Source: Paratinospora sagittata
Lineage: Eukaryota > Streptophyta > Magnoliopsida > Ranunculales > Menispermaceae
Assembly: GCA_035771175.1 (NCBI GenBank)
Contig: CM069608.1
Span: forward strand, 14,784,019 to 14,848,018
DNA: 64,000 bases
Reading direction: 5' to 3'
Below are positions 34,260 to 44,882 of the stretch, piece after piece (within the stretch, counting starts at the first letter, position 1; each line of letters starts with the position of its first letter). The translations under genes were made by a program, and so were the position numbers. The notes beneath the pieces were generated by a model, which saw nothing but the letters and a program-made list of their open reading frames with translations, did not search any database and was not told the origin of the DNA.

Positions 34260-34741
34260 CCCCTACCAGACAATAATGTCGTCGAAGGTACCTTTCCTTT
34301 GTTCAATACAATGGTGCATGTTTTGTTTGATTCAGGTGCTACGCATTCTTTTATATCATCAGCATTGGTAAGACATTTAGGCCTGCATCCTGAACCCACA
34401 AACATCACACTCCATGTCACATCACCTTTCGGATCTGGTGCTGACGTCAACTTGCAGTGTTCTCGATGTGAGCTTCGAATGTCAGAACATATAATATATG
34501 CCGATCTGTTTGTGATGGATTTTGAAGACTTTGACATCATCCTTGGCATGGACTGGTTAACACCACTGGATGCAAAGATCGAATGTATGAAGAAGCAAGT
34601 TCAGTTAACCTTGCCTACAAGAGAGTTGGTCAAGCTTCAGGGAACGAGGCAATGGATACACAAATCAACCGTTGCCCTTCTCAAGGCACAACTTCGAGCT
34701 CTATCCCTTGGCAATTAAACCAACTCACCAGCACTATACCC
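34260..34741 (+). pseudogene. pol: Protease of N1
   Basis: The aspartic protease matures the Gag-Pol polyprotein. It is intact over 34299-34718: the active site LFDSGATHSFIS, then CSRCELRMSEHIIYADLFV and FDIILGMDWLTPLDA. The TAA at 34716-34718 stops the frame in the linker before RT. It is continuous with gag. Confidence 0.9.
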
Positions 34742-35727
34742 TCTCGAAGTACATGATGTTCCAGTCATATCTGAATTCCCAACAGTTTTTCTTAATGACC
34801 TTCCTGGTCTACCTCCAGTTAGGGAATTCGATTTTGAGAACAACCTCATACCAGGGACAGGGCCTATCTCCATTCCACCATACAAAATGTAAAATGTCGA
34901 ACTGGTCGAATTAGACAAACAACTTAAGGAATTAGAGAGTAATGGCTTCATCCGAAAGAGTTCATCACCCTGGGGCGCTCCAGTTCTGTTTGTTCGCAAA
35001 AAGGATGGTTCGTTACGACTTTGCATCTATTATCACAAGTTGAATAACGTCACCATCAAGAACAAATATTCGTTGCCCAGGATCGATGACTTGTTCGACC
35101 AACTTAGAGATGCCAAATACTTCTCTAAGATTGATTTACGGTCCGGTTATCACCAACTCCAGATTCGAGAGTCGGATATCACCAAGATGGCGTTCAGAAC
35201 TCGGTACGGTCATTACGAGTTCTTAGTTATGCCGTCTCGAAGTACATGATGTTCCAGTCATATCTGAATTCCCAACAGTTTTTCTTAATGACCTTCCTGG
35301 TCTACCTCCAGTTAGGGAATTCGATTTTGAGAACAACCTCATACCAGGGACAGGGCCTATCTCCATTCCACCATACAAAATGTAAAATGTCGAACTGGTC
35401 GAATTAGACAAACAACTTAAGGAATTAGAGAGTAATGGCTTCATCCGAAAGAGTTCATCACCCTGGGGCGCTCCAGTTCTGTTTGTTCGCAAAAAGGATG
35501 GTTCGTTACGACTTTGCATCTATTATCACAAGTTGAATAACGTCACCATCAAGAACAAATATTCGTTGCCCAGGATCGATGACTTGTTCGACCAACTTAG
35601 AGATGCCAAATACTTCTCTAAGATTGATTTACGGTCCGGTTATCACCAACTCCAGATTCGAGAGTCGGATATCACCAAGATGGCGTTCAGAACTCGGTAC
35701 GGTCATTACGAGTTCTTAGTTATGCCG
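34742..35727 (+). repeat. 493-bp perfect tandem duplication in RT of N1
   Basis: 34742-35234 and 35235-35727 appear identical by eye along their whole length. Because 493 is not a multiple of three the frame is lost. Identity implies a very recent event or an assembly error. Confidence 0.92.
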
Positions 35728-38147
35728 TTCGGTCACCTACTGCATTCATGGATTTGATGAATCGCATATTCAGGTTATACTTAGACCGATTTGTGGTGGT
35801 TTTTGTGGACGACATCTTGATATATTCCTCAACCGAGGAAGACCATAAAATACATTTGAAAACAGTCTTCCAGACCTTGAGAAGCCACCAACTGTATGCA
35901 AAGTTGAGTAAGTGCGAATTTTGGGCAAAGAGAGTTCAATTTCTAGGCCATGTGGTTTCATGCAATGGCATTGAGGTAGATCCTTCTAAGGTTGAAGCAG
36001 TTTTAAACTGGAAACAACCTACCACTGTTACTCAGATTATGAGTTTTCTTGGTTTGGCTGGCTATTACCGACGCTTCATCAAGGACTTCTCAAAGATTGC
36101 TGAACCTATGACCAAGCTCACTCGAAAAGACGTGCGATTTATCTGGAATCCCGCCTGCGAAGCATCATTTCAGGAATTGAAGAAACGCCTCACGACAGCA
36201 CCTGTACTTATCACTCCAAGAAATGCAATTGGATTTTCATTATACACCGACACCTCTCTCCAAGGCTTAGGTGCCGTGCTAATGCAAGAAGGCCAAGTGG
36301 TTGCATATGCATCCAGACAACTGAAGATTCATGAGGGTAATTACCCAACGCATGACTTGGAACTTGTAGCTGTCGTATTTGCACTGAAGTTATGGCGTCA
36401 TTACCTATACGGTGAACGGTTTGAGGTCTGCTCTGATCACAAGAGTCTTAAGTACATATACACTCAGAGAGACTTTAACCTCCGCCAAAGACGATGGTTG
36501 AAATTCTTGAAAGATTATGACTTTCAACTCCAGTACCATCCCGGAAAGGCTAATGTTGTGGCCGATGCCCTGAGTAGAAAATCTTACGTTGCTTGCACTC
36601 TTAACTACGAAATGGGAAAGTTGGCTACAGAGTTGGAGAACTTTAACCTACAGCTGAACGTCGAAGGACAAAGACCACGACTCTCTCAATTATCAGTCAA
36701 CTCTGAGCTCGTTCGAAAGATTTCAGCCGCTCAAGCCAATGACCCTTTGTTAATGGAGAAACGAGATCTTCTACTCAGCGGCCAGAACCTTCCTCATTGG
36801 TCGGTCTCTGAATACGGCACCATTTTCTATAAAAAACGTCTCTACCTACCGAACGATCCTGAGGTTCGTAAAGAAGTTCTTACTGAGATGCACTGTTCGA
36901 GGTACGCTATGCATCCTGGGGGTGACAAGATGTACAAGGATGTCAAGCGACAATTTTGGTTTTCTGGAATGAAGAAGGAAATTGAAGACTTCGTTGCTCG
37001 ATGTCTCGTTTGCCAGAAAGTCAAGGCAGAACGAAGACTTCCCACTGGACTTCTCCAGCCGTTACCTATTGGAGAATGGAAATGGGAGAACATCGCAATG
37101 ACTTTTGTCACAGCCTTACCTCGAAACAATAAAGGGCAAGATGTTATCTGGGTTATCATTGACAGACATACAAAGTCTGCACACTTCTTGCCAATAAAGT
37201 TCACGGATAATCCCGCCAAACTTGCAGAACTCTATGAAAGAGAGATCGTACGCCTTCATGGCATACCACTCACGATCGTCTCTGATTGAGACCCTCGATT
37301 CACATCAAACTTTTGGAAAAGCTTCCAGAATAGAATGGGTTCTAAGATCACTATGAGCACAGCCTCCCACCCTCAAACTGATGGGCAGTCAGAGCGGCTT
37401 ATCCAAATCTTAGAAGACATGTTACGATGCTGCATTTTGGACTTTAATGACGGATGGGCAAAATATTTGCATCTAGCTGAGTTTGCATACAACAACAGCT
37501 ACGAAACTAGTATCGGCATAGCACCATACGAGGCTCTCTATGGTCGGCCTTGCAGATCTCTGGTATGCTGGTTAGATATGGCAGATCGACCGCAGTTAGG
37601 CCCTGAACTAGTTCAAGAGACTTCTGAGAAGATCACACTAGTAAAGGAACGACTTCGCGTTGCACAAAGTCGACAGAAGAGCTATGCTGACAAGCGGAGA
37701 CAACCTCTAGAATTTGATAAGGGGGACTTTGTTTTTCTGAAAGTCCAGCCCACAAGAGGTGTCAAACGCTTTGGAATCAAAGGCAAGCTCTCCCTGCGAT
37801 ATATCGGTCCATTTCAGATCATTGAACGTATTGGCAAACTTGCTTATTTTCTGTTCCTTCCATCGTCCATGCCTAAGGTTCATGACGTTTTTCACGTATC
37901 TATGCTTCGCAAGTATCGTCCTGATCCTTCACATATCATCCCTTTAGTCGAGGTTCGGGTTGAGGAAGGAAATACGTATCAGGAGAAAGCAATCCAGATC
38001 TTAGATAGAAAAACTCAAGAACTACGGCGACGTAGCATACCACTTGTGAAAGTGCTCTGGGATCACCACGGCGTAGAGGAAGCAACATGGGAACTAGAAG
38101 CAACAATTAAACAGAAATACCCTGAATTGTTTTCTAGTACCAACTGA
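34742..38147 (+). pseudogene. pol: RT, RNase H, integrase and chromodomain-like tail of N1
   Basis: The RT start is present twice because of a 493-bp duplication. From 35748 the frame is open to 37289. FVDDILIYS at 35802-35828 is the RT catalytic box. RNase H has [27 protein letters not shown] and [11 protein letters not shown]. Integrase has the zinc part ending [12 protein letters not shown], but its first catalytic Asp is Thr ([10 protein letters not shown]). A TGA at 37287-37289 falls between the two Asp residues of the SD.DPRF box. The Glu motif QSERLIQILED is intact. The end holds [16 protein letters not shown] and a chromodomain-like IQILDRKTQELRRRSIPLVK...EEATWELE, closing at 38145-38147. 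About 11 bases are also lost near 35735. Confidence 0.93.
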
Positions 38148-38386
38148 TGATGTGATACATTGTATTATTTTCATTTCTCAATCATAGGATGAAACATTGT
38201 TTACACCTATCTTGATCCATTGTTTCACTTCAATAACTACGCAGATGTCTGAAAATAATATCAATGGATATAGTGATGCACACATGCAGTGACCTCCTTA
38301 TCAACCTGTGGCTACTTCTCAAGCCGATCACCCTCATCACTACTTGACTTGATTTCAAGGGCGAAATCCCTTTAAGGGGGGTAGAG
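38148..38386 (+). other. ORF-Y remnant and polypurine tract of N1
   Basis: The ORF-Y start codon is kept at 38264 (MDIVMHT), but after about 80 bases the sequence jumps to the ORF-Y end and TTTCAAGGGCGAAATCCC. About 350 bases of ORF-Y present in N2 and N3 are therefore deleted. The polypurine tract TTAAGGGGGGTAGAG abuts the LTR at 38387. Confidence 0.75.
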
Positions 38387-38973
38387 TGTAGTATCCTGTA
38401 TTTCACAAAAAAAAAAAAAATTACTATTTGGGCAACGCCCGAACGTTCAGGCGCATGACAGAATATTACACTCTACGTTCAGGCGCATGAATGTATGTTC
38501 AGGCGTGAGCATCGTTCCTGTACGTGAATTCAGGCGATGTACATTCATCAAACCATCACGAGACGGTGTCATGCATACATACATATTGATTGATTATGAT
38601 GCTCACATGTGTATTTAAGATATTTGATATTGAAGTATGCTTTATTAATTGTTATACTCATGCACTATTTACCCATTGAGCACGTTAAGCTCACTCCATT
38701 ATTATCAAATCTTTCACAGGAAATTAAAGTGGACTGGGTGCAGGTTATGGGGCCCACATTTTGTACCCTTTGTATGACTCATTGGGGATTTTGGGAGTAT
38801 GTTCCCTTGACCATTTTATGTACAAAAGTATTCTGAATTAAATGAAATCAGATTTGTACGGTGTGTACCGTATTTCCGCTGCGCACTCTGTTGTTACCAT
38901 TGTAATTGTTCCAAATGCGCGCCCCGTCCGAGAGTGTACCGCCGGTTTAGGCACGTTCGGGCGGGGTGTGACA
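38387..38973 (+). repeat. 3' LTR of N1, deleted to 587 bp
   Basis: It keeps the first ~75 bases of U3 and the last ~470 bases. About 1.07 kb is missing, including nearly all of the minisatellite and the TATA box. At the breakpoint lies ATTACACTCTAC (38465-38476), the exact inverse of the polypurine/LTR junction GTAGAG-TGTAAT, followed by two degenerate GTTCAGGCG boxes. Confidence 0.88.
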
Positions 38974-39588
38974 AGCATTGCTCACTATTCATTATATTTC
39001 TCTGGAGAGGGACGTACATGAGAACCCGGGGAGGGACATCAGTACGTGAATCCAGAGCATCGTTCCTGAGGAGGGACGTACAATAGAACCTGGTTACGCC
39101 AGAGGAGAACGTCCGGACGGACATTTGTACATGAACTCAGGCGGTGTACGTTCATCAAACAACTACGAGACGGTGTCATGCATACATACATATTGATTGA
39201 TTATGATGCTCCCATGTGTATTTAAGATATTTGATAGTGAAGTATGTTTTATTAATTGTTATACTCACGAACTATTTACCCACTGAGCGCGTTAAGCTCA
39301 CTCCATTATCATCCAATCTTTCACAGGAAATTAGGGTGGACTGGGTGCAGGTTTATGGGGCCCACATTTTGTACCCTTTGTATGATTCATTGGGGATTTT
39401 GGGGAGTATGTTCCCTTGACCATTTTATGTACAAAAATATTCTGAATTAAATGAAATCAGATTTGTACTCTGTTGTTACCATTGTTATTATTCCAAATGC
39501 GCGCCCCGTCCGCGAGTGTACAGCCGGTTTAAGCGCGTCCGGGTGGGGTGTGACAAATAGGGTGAGAGTAGTTACATAAACAATCTCC

Positions 39589-40289
39589 AACCTATGGAAA
39601 CCTAAAAATAAGACTCAAAACACTGGAAAAAACTTTTAGAATTATCAAAGTGAGTTTGAGATCTTCGTTATCAAGTTTCACCATTTTATGTGAGTCTGAC
39701 TAGCCTAAAACCTTAGCCGAAGAAAAATTGGCTCTAAAAACCCTAATTTCATCAAGTCAACCTAAATAGAAGTGTAAAACCTATTAAAATAAATTCAAAG
39801 ATCTTACAAACATATATAAAACCTATTCTAATATGAAATTCGACCTAAAATGCACTAAGATGTAACTTAGCTTAAACAACTCTCTATTTAAATTGACATT
39901 GTAATGAACTTTTGACTCAACCTAGCGAGCCTGTTTTATCTATATTTATTTGAAATTATTTTTAAAACCTATCTTTGGATTTTTCCTAAGCTATTTAGAC
40001 ACTTTATTTTATTTATATAATTTTCCTATAAGTTTTAATTCTAATTTACTAAGGACTTGACTAAAAATATCTAAAATGACCTAAAAATTATAAAAACTCT
40101 AGTTTCTCTTATTTCTTATTTTTATTAACTATTTCTAACCTTTTTACAATTTTTCTAACCTAAAATACTATTTTTAAGAGTAAAAATACACATTATTGTG
40201 AACTCATCAGCAAATGATCCACGAGTGATCGTGGCGAGCTTGTTTTTCAAATGGATGATGTGAGAATGTGATCGCTTGATGTAGAGACG
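39589..40289. other. AT-rich DNA right of the S1 LTR
   Basis: No gene is seen. Words such as CCTAAAA and AACCTATT are frequent, like 14200-14800, so this is probably the other half of the S1 host. The border with the LINE 3' end near 40290 is not defined, and I could not find a poly(A) tail. Confidence 0.35.
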
Positions 40290-42879
40290 GGAAAGATGAA
40301 TAATCCTAGCTTGTTGTTGCGAAAGAAACAAGGGGAATTACAACTCCTCACTCAATGAGGCAAGAATGGCATGAAGGATGAGATGATCTTGATTGAAGAT
40401 TATCCGAATTGGGAACAAACTGTCCTTTGATATTAAGTGTTGGTGAGAGGTATGAGAATGTACCATCAAGATAATCAAGAAGATCCAAACCAAAAAACAA
40501 GGCTTGAAATTGAGTCTTCCATGAAAAATAGTTGACAACAGTGATGCGACATTGATAGTAATTAAATTTTGAGTAGGATTGACAGGGACGCTAACAATAG
40601 ATTGGGAATTTGGAAGAATCAAATGTCATTTGTAAATAAAAGAAGAGGGAAAAATCTAAAAATCTGTTACAAGGAATTGAAATTTAAAATTCTAAAATTT
40701 GTTATAGCTAAGTTGGTTTTGGTGGAGAGTTCAATTCTTAAGAAGATGAATTCAAATTTAAATTTATGGAAATTTGTTGTAGCTGAGTTTGTTTTGTTGG
40801 AGAATCCGACTGTTGAGGAGATTCTCTAACAATCATCAAAAAGAAAGGTGATTGACTTCTCAGAGGAGGTAATCCTATTAATGACCTTGTTTTTGGTCTT
40901 CCAAAGGATCCATAGTGGCTAGAAATTTGAAGAGCCAATCCTTAGGTTCAGTGGAACTATGATGGGGAAAATAGTTAAATTTTATCCACTCATTTAATGA
41001 AAGTTGAAAGAAATTATTTGAGAGGAAAGATGTCGGGAAGGTTTTCTAAATTGTCTAAGATTGAGTGCAATTTCAAAAGATGTGTAGCACACTTTCCTTG
41101 TTACAGTTACAACGCTTGTAAAAGGGGTTAACAATCATATCTCGCCGATACCTCAAGACTTCGATTATCAGCTTATTATGAAGAATAATTCACAATAGTA
41201 CTCTCATCTTTTGAGGGGCAGTTGAGCTATCACACATTTAACCAAATCGGCTGAGGAGGAAAATTACCTATTTGTTTTAACAACTAATAAGTTGACCTAA
41301 CAGAGAGTTTACCATTGGTAGAACCTCCCCCACTCATCACGTAAGTTTGTCCTTAATGTCATGCCATGAAATTGGGGTACCAAAACAAGATGTTCAATCA
41401 TTGAGGAATTTAGTGCACAAATTTGATTCAGACACCAAACATAATCACTATCAATAAGATCTAGGCATGAAAGTTTGTCTTTTCTTGCAAAATGTGGCTT
41501 ATAAAAGAGGTCCTAAAATGAGAGTTACCAATCCATAAATCATCCTAAAGTGAAATTGAAGACCATTATCTAGTCTCCAACCGAAGCTAGACTTCAAACA
41601 AGATGTTCCTCCATATAAATGAAAAATTATAATGAAAAGAGGCCAAAAGTAAAGGTTGATATCAGAGATACTCAAAAGATAACATGAAAACCCAACAAGT
41701 AGGATCTTTACTTAGGATACACCAACCAAGTTTAGCTACTAGAGCAGTGTTACTCTCTCTCATTCTTCTAAGGCCTAACCTTCTTTTTTGTTAGATTAAC
41801 AAAATGAGTCCAATTTACTAGGTTAGCGTTCTTGCAATTTAGGGTATAATTTCGCAAAAATTCTTATTAAGTTGATCCATCCACTTGCACACTGAAGTTG
41901 GGACCTTGATACATTGCATGAAATAATCTAGGATAGAAGAAGTAACAGTTTGTATCAAAATTGCTCTACTTGCCAAATTTAGGAGTTGTACTTCTAGCTA
42001 GTTATTCTTTTCCCCATTTTATCAATAATGTGCTAATATGTAATTTTTATCAACCTTGAAAAGTAATAGTGGAGTCCTAAATACTTCTTCAGGTTGGGTG
42101 TGTGTTTGATGTGGTATAATTCACAAATAGTTTTGACCTTGATCTTCTCTACTAAGGCTTCACAAAACTCTTAAAAGATATTCATCATGACTTGGACCTA
42201 TTGAGTAGAAGCTCTACTAAAAAGGATGAGGTCATTAACAAAGAATAAGTAGAACAACTCCAACCTTCCTATAAATAGCTCAATTGTCTTTCAACTATCA
42301 GAAAAGAAAGCCTTCAAGATGCTATGAGAAAGCTTTCCATAAATAAGACAAAAAGATAAAGGAAAAGGGGGTCCCCTAATCGGAGGCCTTTCTAGGCTAG
42401 AACATAGGTGAAATTTCCCCACTCCAAAAGATTGAATAAGCCATAGAAGTGACACAAAACATGATTAGTCTAATTATGTTCTCAGACTACTGAAAGTAAA
42501 TAAGATTTTGATATCGAAAGTCCCACCAAAGGAGTTCATAGGCTTTCTCTAAATCCACCTTGATTGCCTTAAGACCTCCTTTTCCTTTTTTCCTTTTCAT
42601 AGTGTGAATAACCTTTTGTGTGAGAATTATGTTGTAAATGGTACTGCAACTTCGAATTAAACTATGTTGATAAACCCACCAACTCATGAAGAAGGAGTCA
42701 TGGCCAATTTATTATAACTTTGGTCATCAACTCATAACAAACATTGCAAAGACTTATGGGACACGACTGGGTGATACGATCAGGGTTTTCTAACTTTGGT
42801 ATTAAAGTAATATAAAGCCTAATGATCTTCAGAGGGAAAAACTCTTTGACTAAGTATCAACAATCAAAGCTATGACAAA
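40290..42879 (-). pseudogene. LINE ORF2: RT core and C-terminal zinc-binding part
   Basis: Minus-strand words in order are SRPISLCNVCYELMTKV-like text (about 42760-42700, with shifts), IDNIILTQ-like YNIILTQKVIHTMKRKKGKG, KAIKVDLEKAYELLWWDF (42487-42600), GDPLS near 42375, and FVNDLILFSRAST (about 42200-42240) in place of the active-site FADDLLLF box. The first Asp of the pair is thus replaced by Asn. CKRCNCNKESVLHIF near 41090-41130 matches the zinc-binding RT C-terminal domain of plant L1s. Stops and shifts are frequent. Confidence 0.85.
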
Positions 42880-44253
42880 TGTCACACCCCGCCTGGACGC
42901 CTAAACCGGCGGGACACTCACGGACGAAGTGCGAATGCATTATAACGATAGTTGAGTGCGCAGAAACACGATTAAGTACAAGTCTGATTTCATTAATTTT
43001 AGAATATAATTGTACATGAAATAGTTAAGGGAACATTCTCCCAAAATCCTCAATGAATAATACAAAGGGTACAAAATGTGGGCACAAAAACCTGTACCCA
43101 GTCCACCCTAATCTCCTGTGAAAAATTGGATAACAAAGGGGTGAGCTACACGCACAGTGGGTAAAATAGTTCATGAATATAACAATTAATAAAGCAGACT
43201 TCATAATCAAATATCTTAAATACACATCAGAGCATCATAATCAATCCAATATGTATGTATGCATGACACCGTCTCGTATTGGTTTGATGACTGTACATCG
43301 CCTGAGTTCACGTACAGATGACCCTCCCCAGGAGTAGTCGGGTTCTCATTGTACGTCCCTCCTTAGGAACGACGCTCTGGATTCACGTATAGATGTCCCT
43401 CCCCAAGAGTAGCCAGGTTCTCATTGTACGTCCCTCTCCAGATAAATATAATGAATAGCGAGCATCGCTTCCAACTATTTTATGAATCATAAACCACATA
43501 CGTCCCTAGGTGGTGCTATGTATGATGCCAATGCATGAACTGGTCCGGTCTTTACTTAACATTTAGACAGGATTTGGCAACGTCTAGTGATCCTTATCAG
43601 GGTCGGTATCACTATGTGCAAGGTTAGGACATTTAGTATTACTTGTATAAGCTGATAGGTTTCAAATAAGACCAACCAGATCAGTCTCCAATTGAGAGGT
43701 GAGACACGAGGTCTACTTAAATACCAACCGTCTAGAGCAGCACGCTGGCTCCCGTTTACTATTTAAAGTTACTGAGGACAAGACTGAGTCTGGTTGAACT
43801 AGATTGACCACTAATCCGACATAACAACAGTGTAATACATGAACTCCAAATATACAGGCATAAGTATGACAGTATGAACATTATACGCAATAATGCAGTG
43901 TAAATGAATAGTAGACATAATGATAAATGAATGTAAACTTTAATAAAAGTTATAAGAGACGCAAACCTATGTTTCGTTCTCTACCTTCAGATAAAAACTC
44001 CTTTGAAAAATGACGCCTTCCCCCAGGCAGAACCGCGTTGCACTGCACAGAGAGTCTCGGAAAGAGAGTCTCAAAAGAGAAGACAAAAACTCAAAATGAG
44101 TGAAAGAGAGGAGGAAAATCACAAGGAGAAGTGATTTTGGTGTGAGAAATGAGGAGGGGGGAGGGGTTCTTAAATTGGAAAAATGGCACCGGAACGTTCG
44201 GGCATGTCTACCCGAACAAATTTTTTTTTTTTGTGCAATCCTAGGGTATTACA
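42880..44253 (-). repeat. 3' LTR of N2
   Basis: Ends on the plus strand are TGTCACACCCC and GGGTATTACA. It is closely similar to the 5' LTR at 52211 but with many substitutions, so the insertion is not recent. The GAACGTTCGGGCATG box upstream of the promoter (44190-44210) is a single version of the N1 minisatellite motif. The TATA position reads CTTAAATT and is degenerate. Confidence 0.92.
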
Positions 44254-44272
44254 CTCTACCCCCCTTAAAAGG
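44254..44272 (-). other. Polypurine tract of N2
   Basis: CCTTTTAAGGGGGGTAGAG on the minus strand directly precedes the 3' LTR and is identical to that of N3. Confidence 0.88.
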
Positions 44273-44287
44273 ATTTCGCCCTCGAAA

Positions 44288-44767
44288 TCAGTCCAAGTAG
44301 TCATGATAGTTATCTGCGTGAGATTCACTGCCGTTGTCATCGTTTGCTAGTTCAGGGTAATGCTTGTATGGTCCCTGAATGGCACTGTGGCCGGTGGAAT
44401 CCTCAACATCATGAAATCATGAAGAGCAAATGGAGTCGGATTCGTCCTCAGAAGATTCCAACCTTTGCTCAACAGGTGGTGGTGTATGGCGCTGGTCGCA
44501 TCGTTTCAGGGGAGGTAGGTTGAGCGGTGGGATGCTTTTTCATGTTGTTGTTTAAATACGGCCGCCTGACAATTTTGGTAGAAGATCCTGCCAAGATGAG
44601 GGCACGAGATTGTTTTGGGAAAAATTGTTACAAAAAAGCCATGCACGCTCTGGCGATAAGGATCGCTGTCTGTGTGGTGATGCAAAGTAGTTGTGACTAG
44701 ACTCAGATCCTGGTGGTGTTGCCACAGGTGGCCAAAGAGGCCATTGCGTGTGTGTCACTATATCCAT
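44288..44767 (-). pseudogene. ORF-Y of N2, between pol and 3' LTR
   Basis: ATG at 44767 opens a frame beginning MDIVTHTQWPLWPPVATPPG and running as SPERAWLFCNNFSQ and SSWQDLLPKLSGGRI to a stop at about 44552. Further shifted parts correspond to the Pro/Arg-rich middle and acidic end seen in N3, closing with TGA at 44288-44290. N3 and N2 share codon-level text over most of the length. No known domain, signal peptide or membrane segment is visible. It lies about 115 bases after pol and ends inside the polypurine border. Confidence 0.6.
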
Positions 44768-44882
44768 CGATATTATTTTCAGACATCTGCATAGTTATTC
44801 AAGTGAAACGATGTATTAGGATATTTGTAAACAAAGTTTCATCATTTTATTGATAAGTGAAATAGTACAATGTATCACATCA

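Larger units (their letters stand above)
28166..38973 (+). mobile_element. N1: Tekay-like gypsy element with ORF-X, in an LTR of its own family
   Basis: This is a 10.8-kb forward element flanked by AGCAT at 28161-28165 and 38974-38978. Its 5' LTR is 1658 bp and its 3' LTR only 587 bp because of an internal deletion. It has a perfect primer site, leader, ORF-X with two stops, spacer, gag, protease, RT with a 493-bp duplication, RNase H, integrase with one stop, and a reduced ORF-Y region before the polypurine tract. It is the best preserved copy here and the last element to insert in this stack. Confidence 0.93.
27547..39555 (+). mobile_element. T-family solo LTR, split by N1
   Basis: The LTR pieces 27547-28165 and 38974-39555 read continuously once N1 is removed. 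Its ends are TGTAATACC and GGTGTGACA, and AATAG flanks it at 27542-27546 and 39556-39560. No interior is left, so it is a solo LTR formed by LTR-LTR recombination. The upstream minisatellite and TATA region of other copies are missing: the text jumps from one CGTTCAGGCGC box to GCCAGATCTG. Confidence 0.9.
15430..39583 (-). mobile_element. S1 SIRE/Maximus-like LTR, reverse, split by nested elements
   Basis: The pieces 15430-15925, 25737-27546 and 39556-39583 together make one LTR of about 2.3 kb. They align in order with the uninterrupted forward copy at 54964-57189. On the plus strand it opens TGTTAGCCC, then GGGGGTGAATTAG and the GGTTCGGTTCCCC phrase typical of SIRE-like R/U5 ends. It closes GTTACATAAACA. 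TCTCC occurs directly before it (15425-15429) and one base after it (39584-39588), supporting a target duplication if the terminus is 39583. No internal region accompanies it, so it is a solo LTR. N3 and the T solo LTR with N1 inserted later. Confidence 0.78.
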
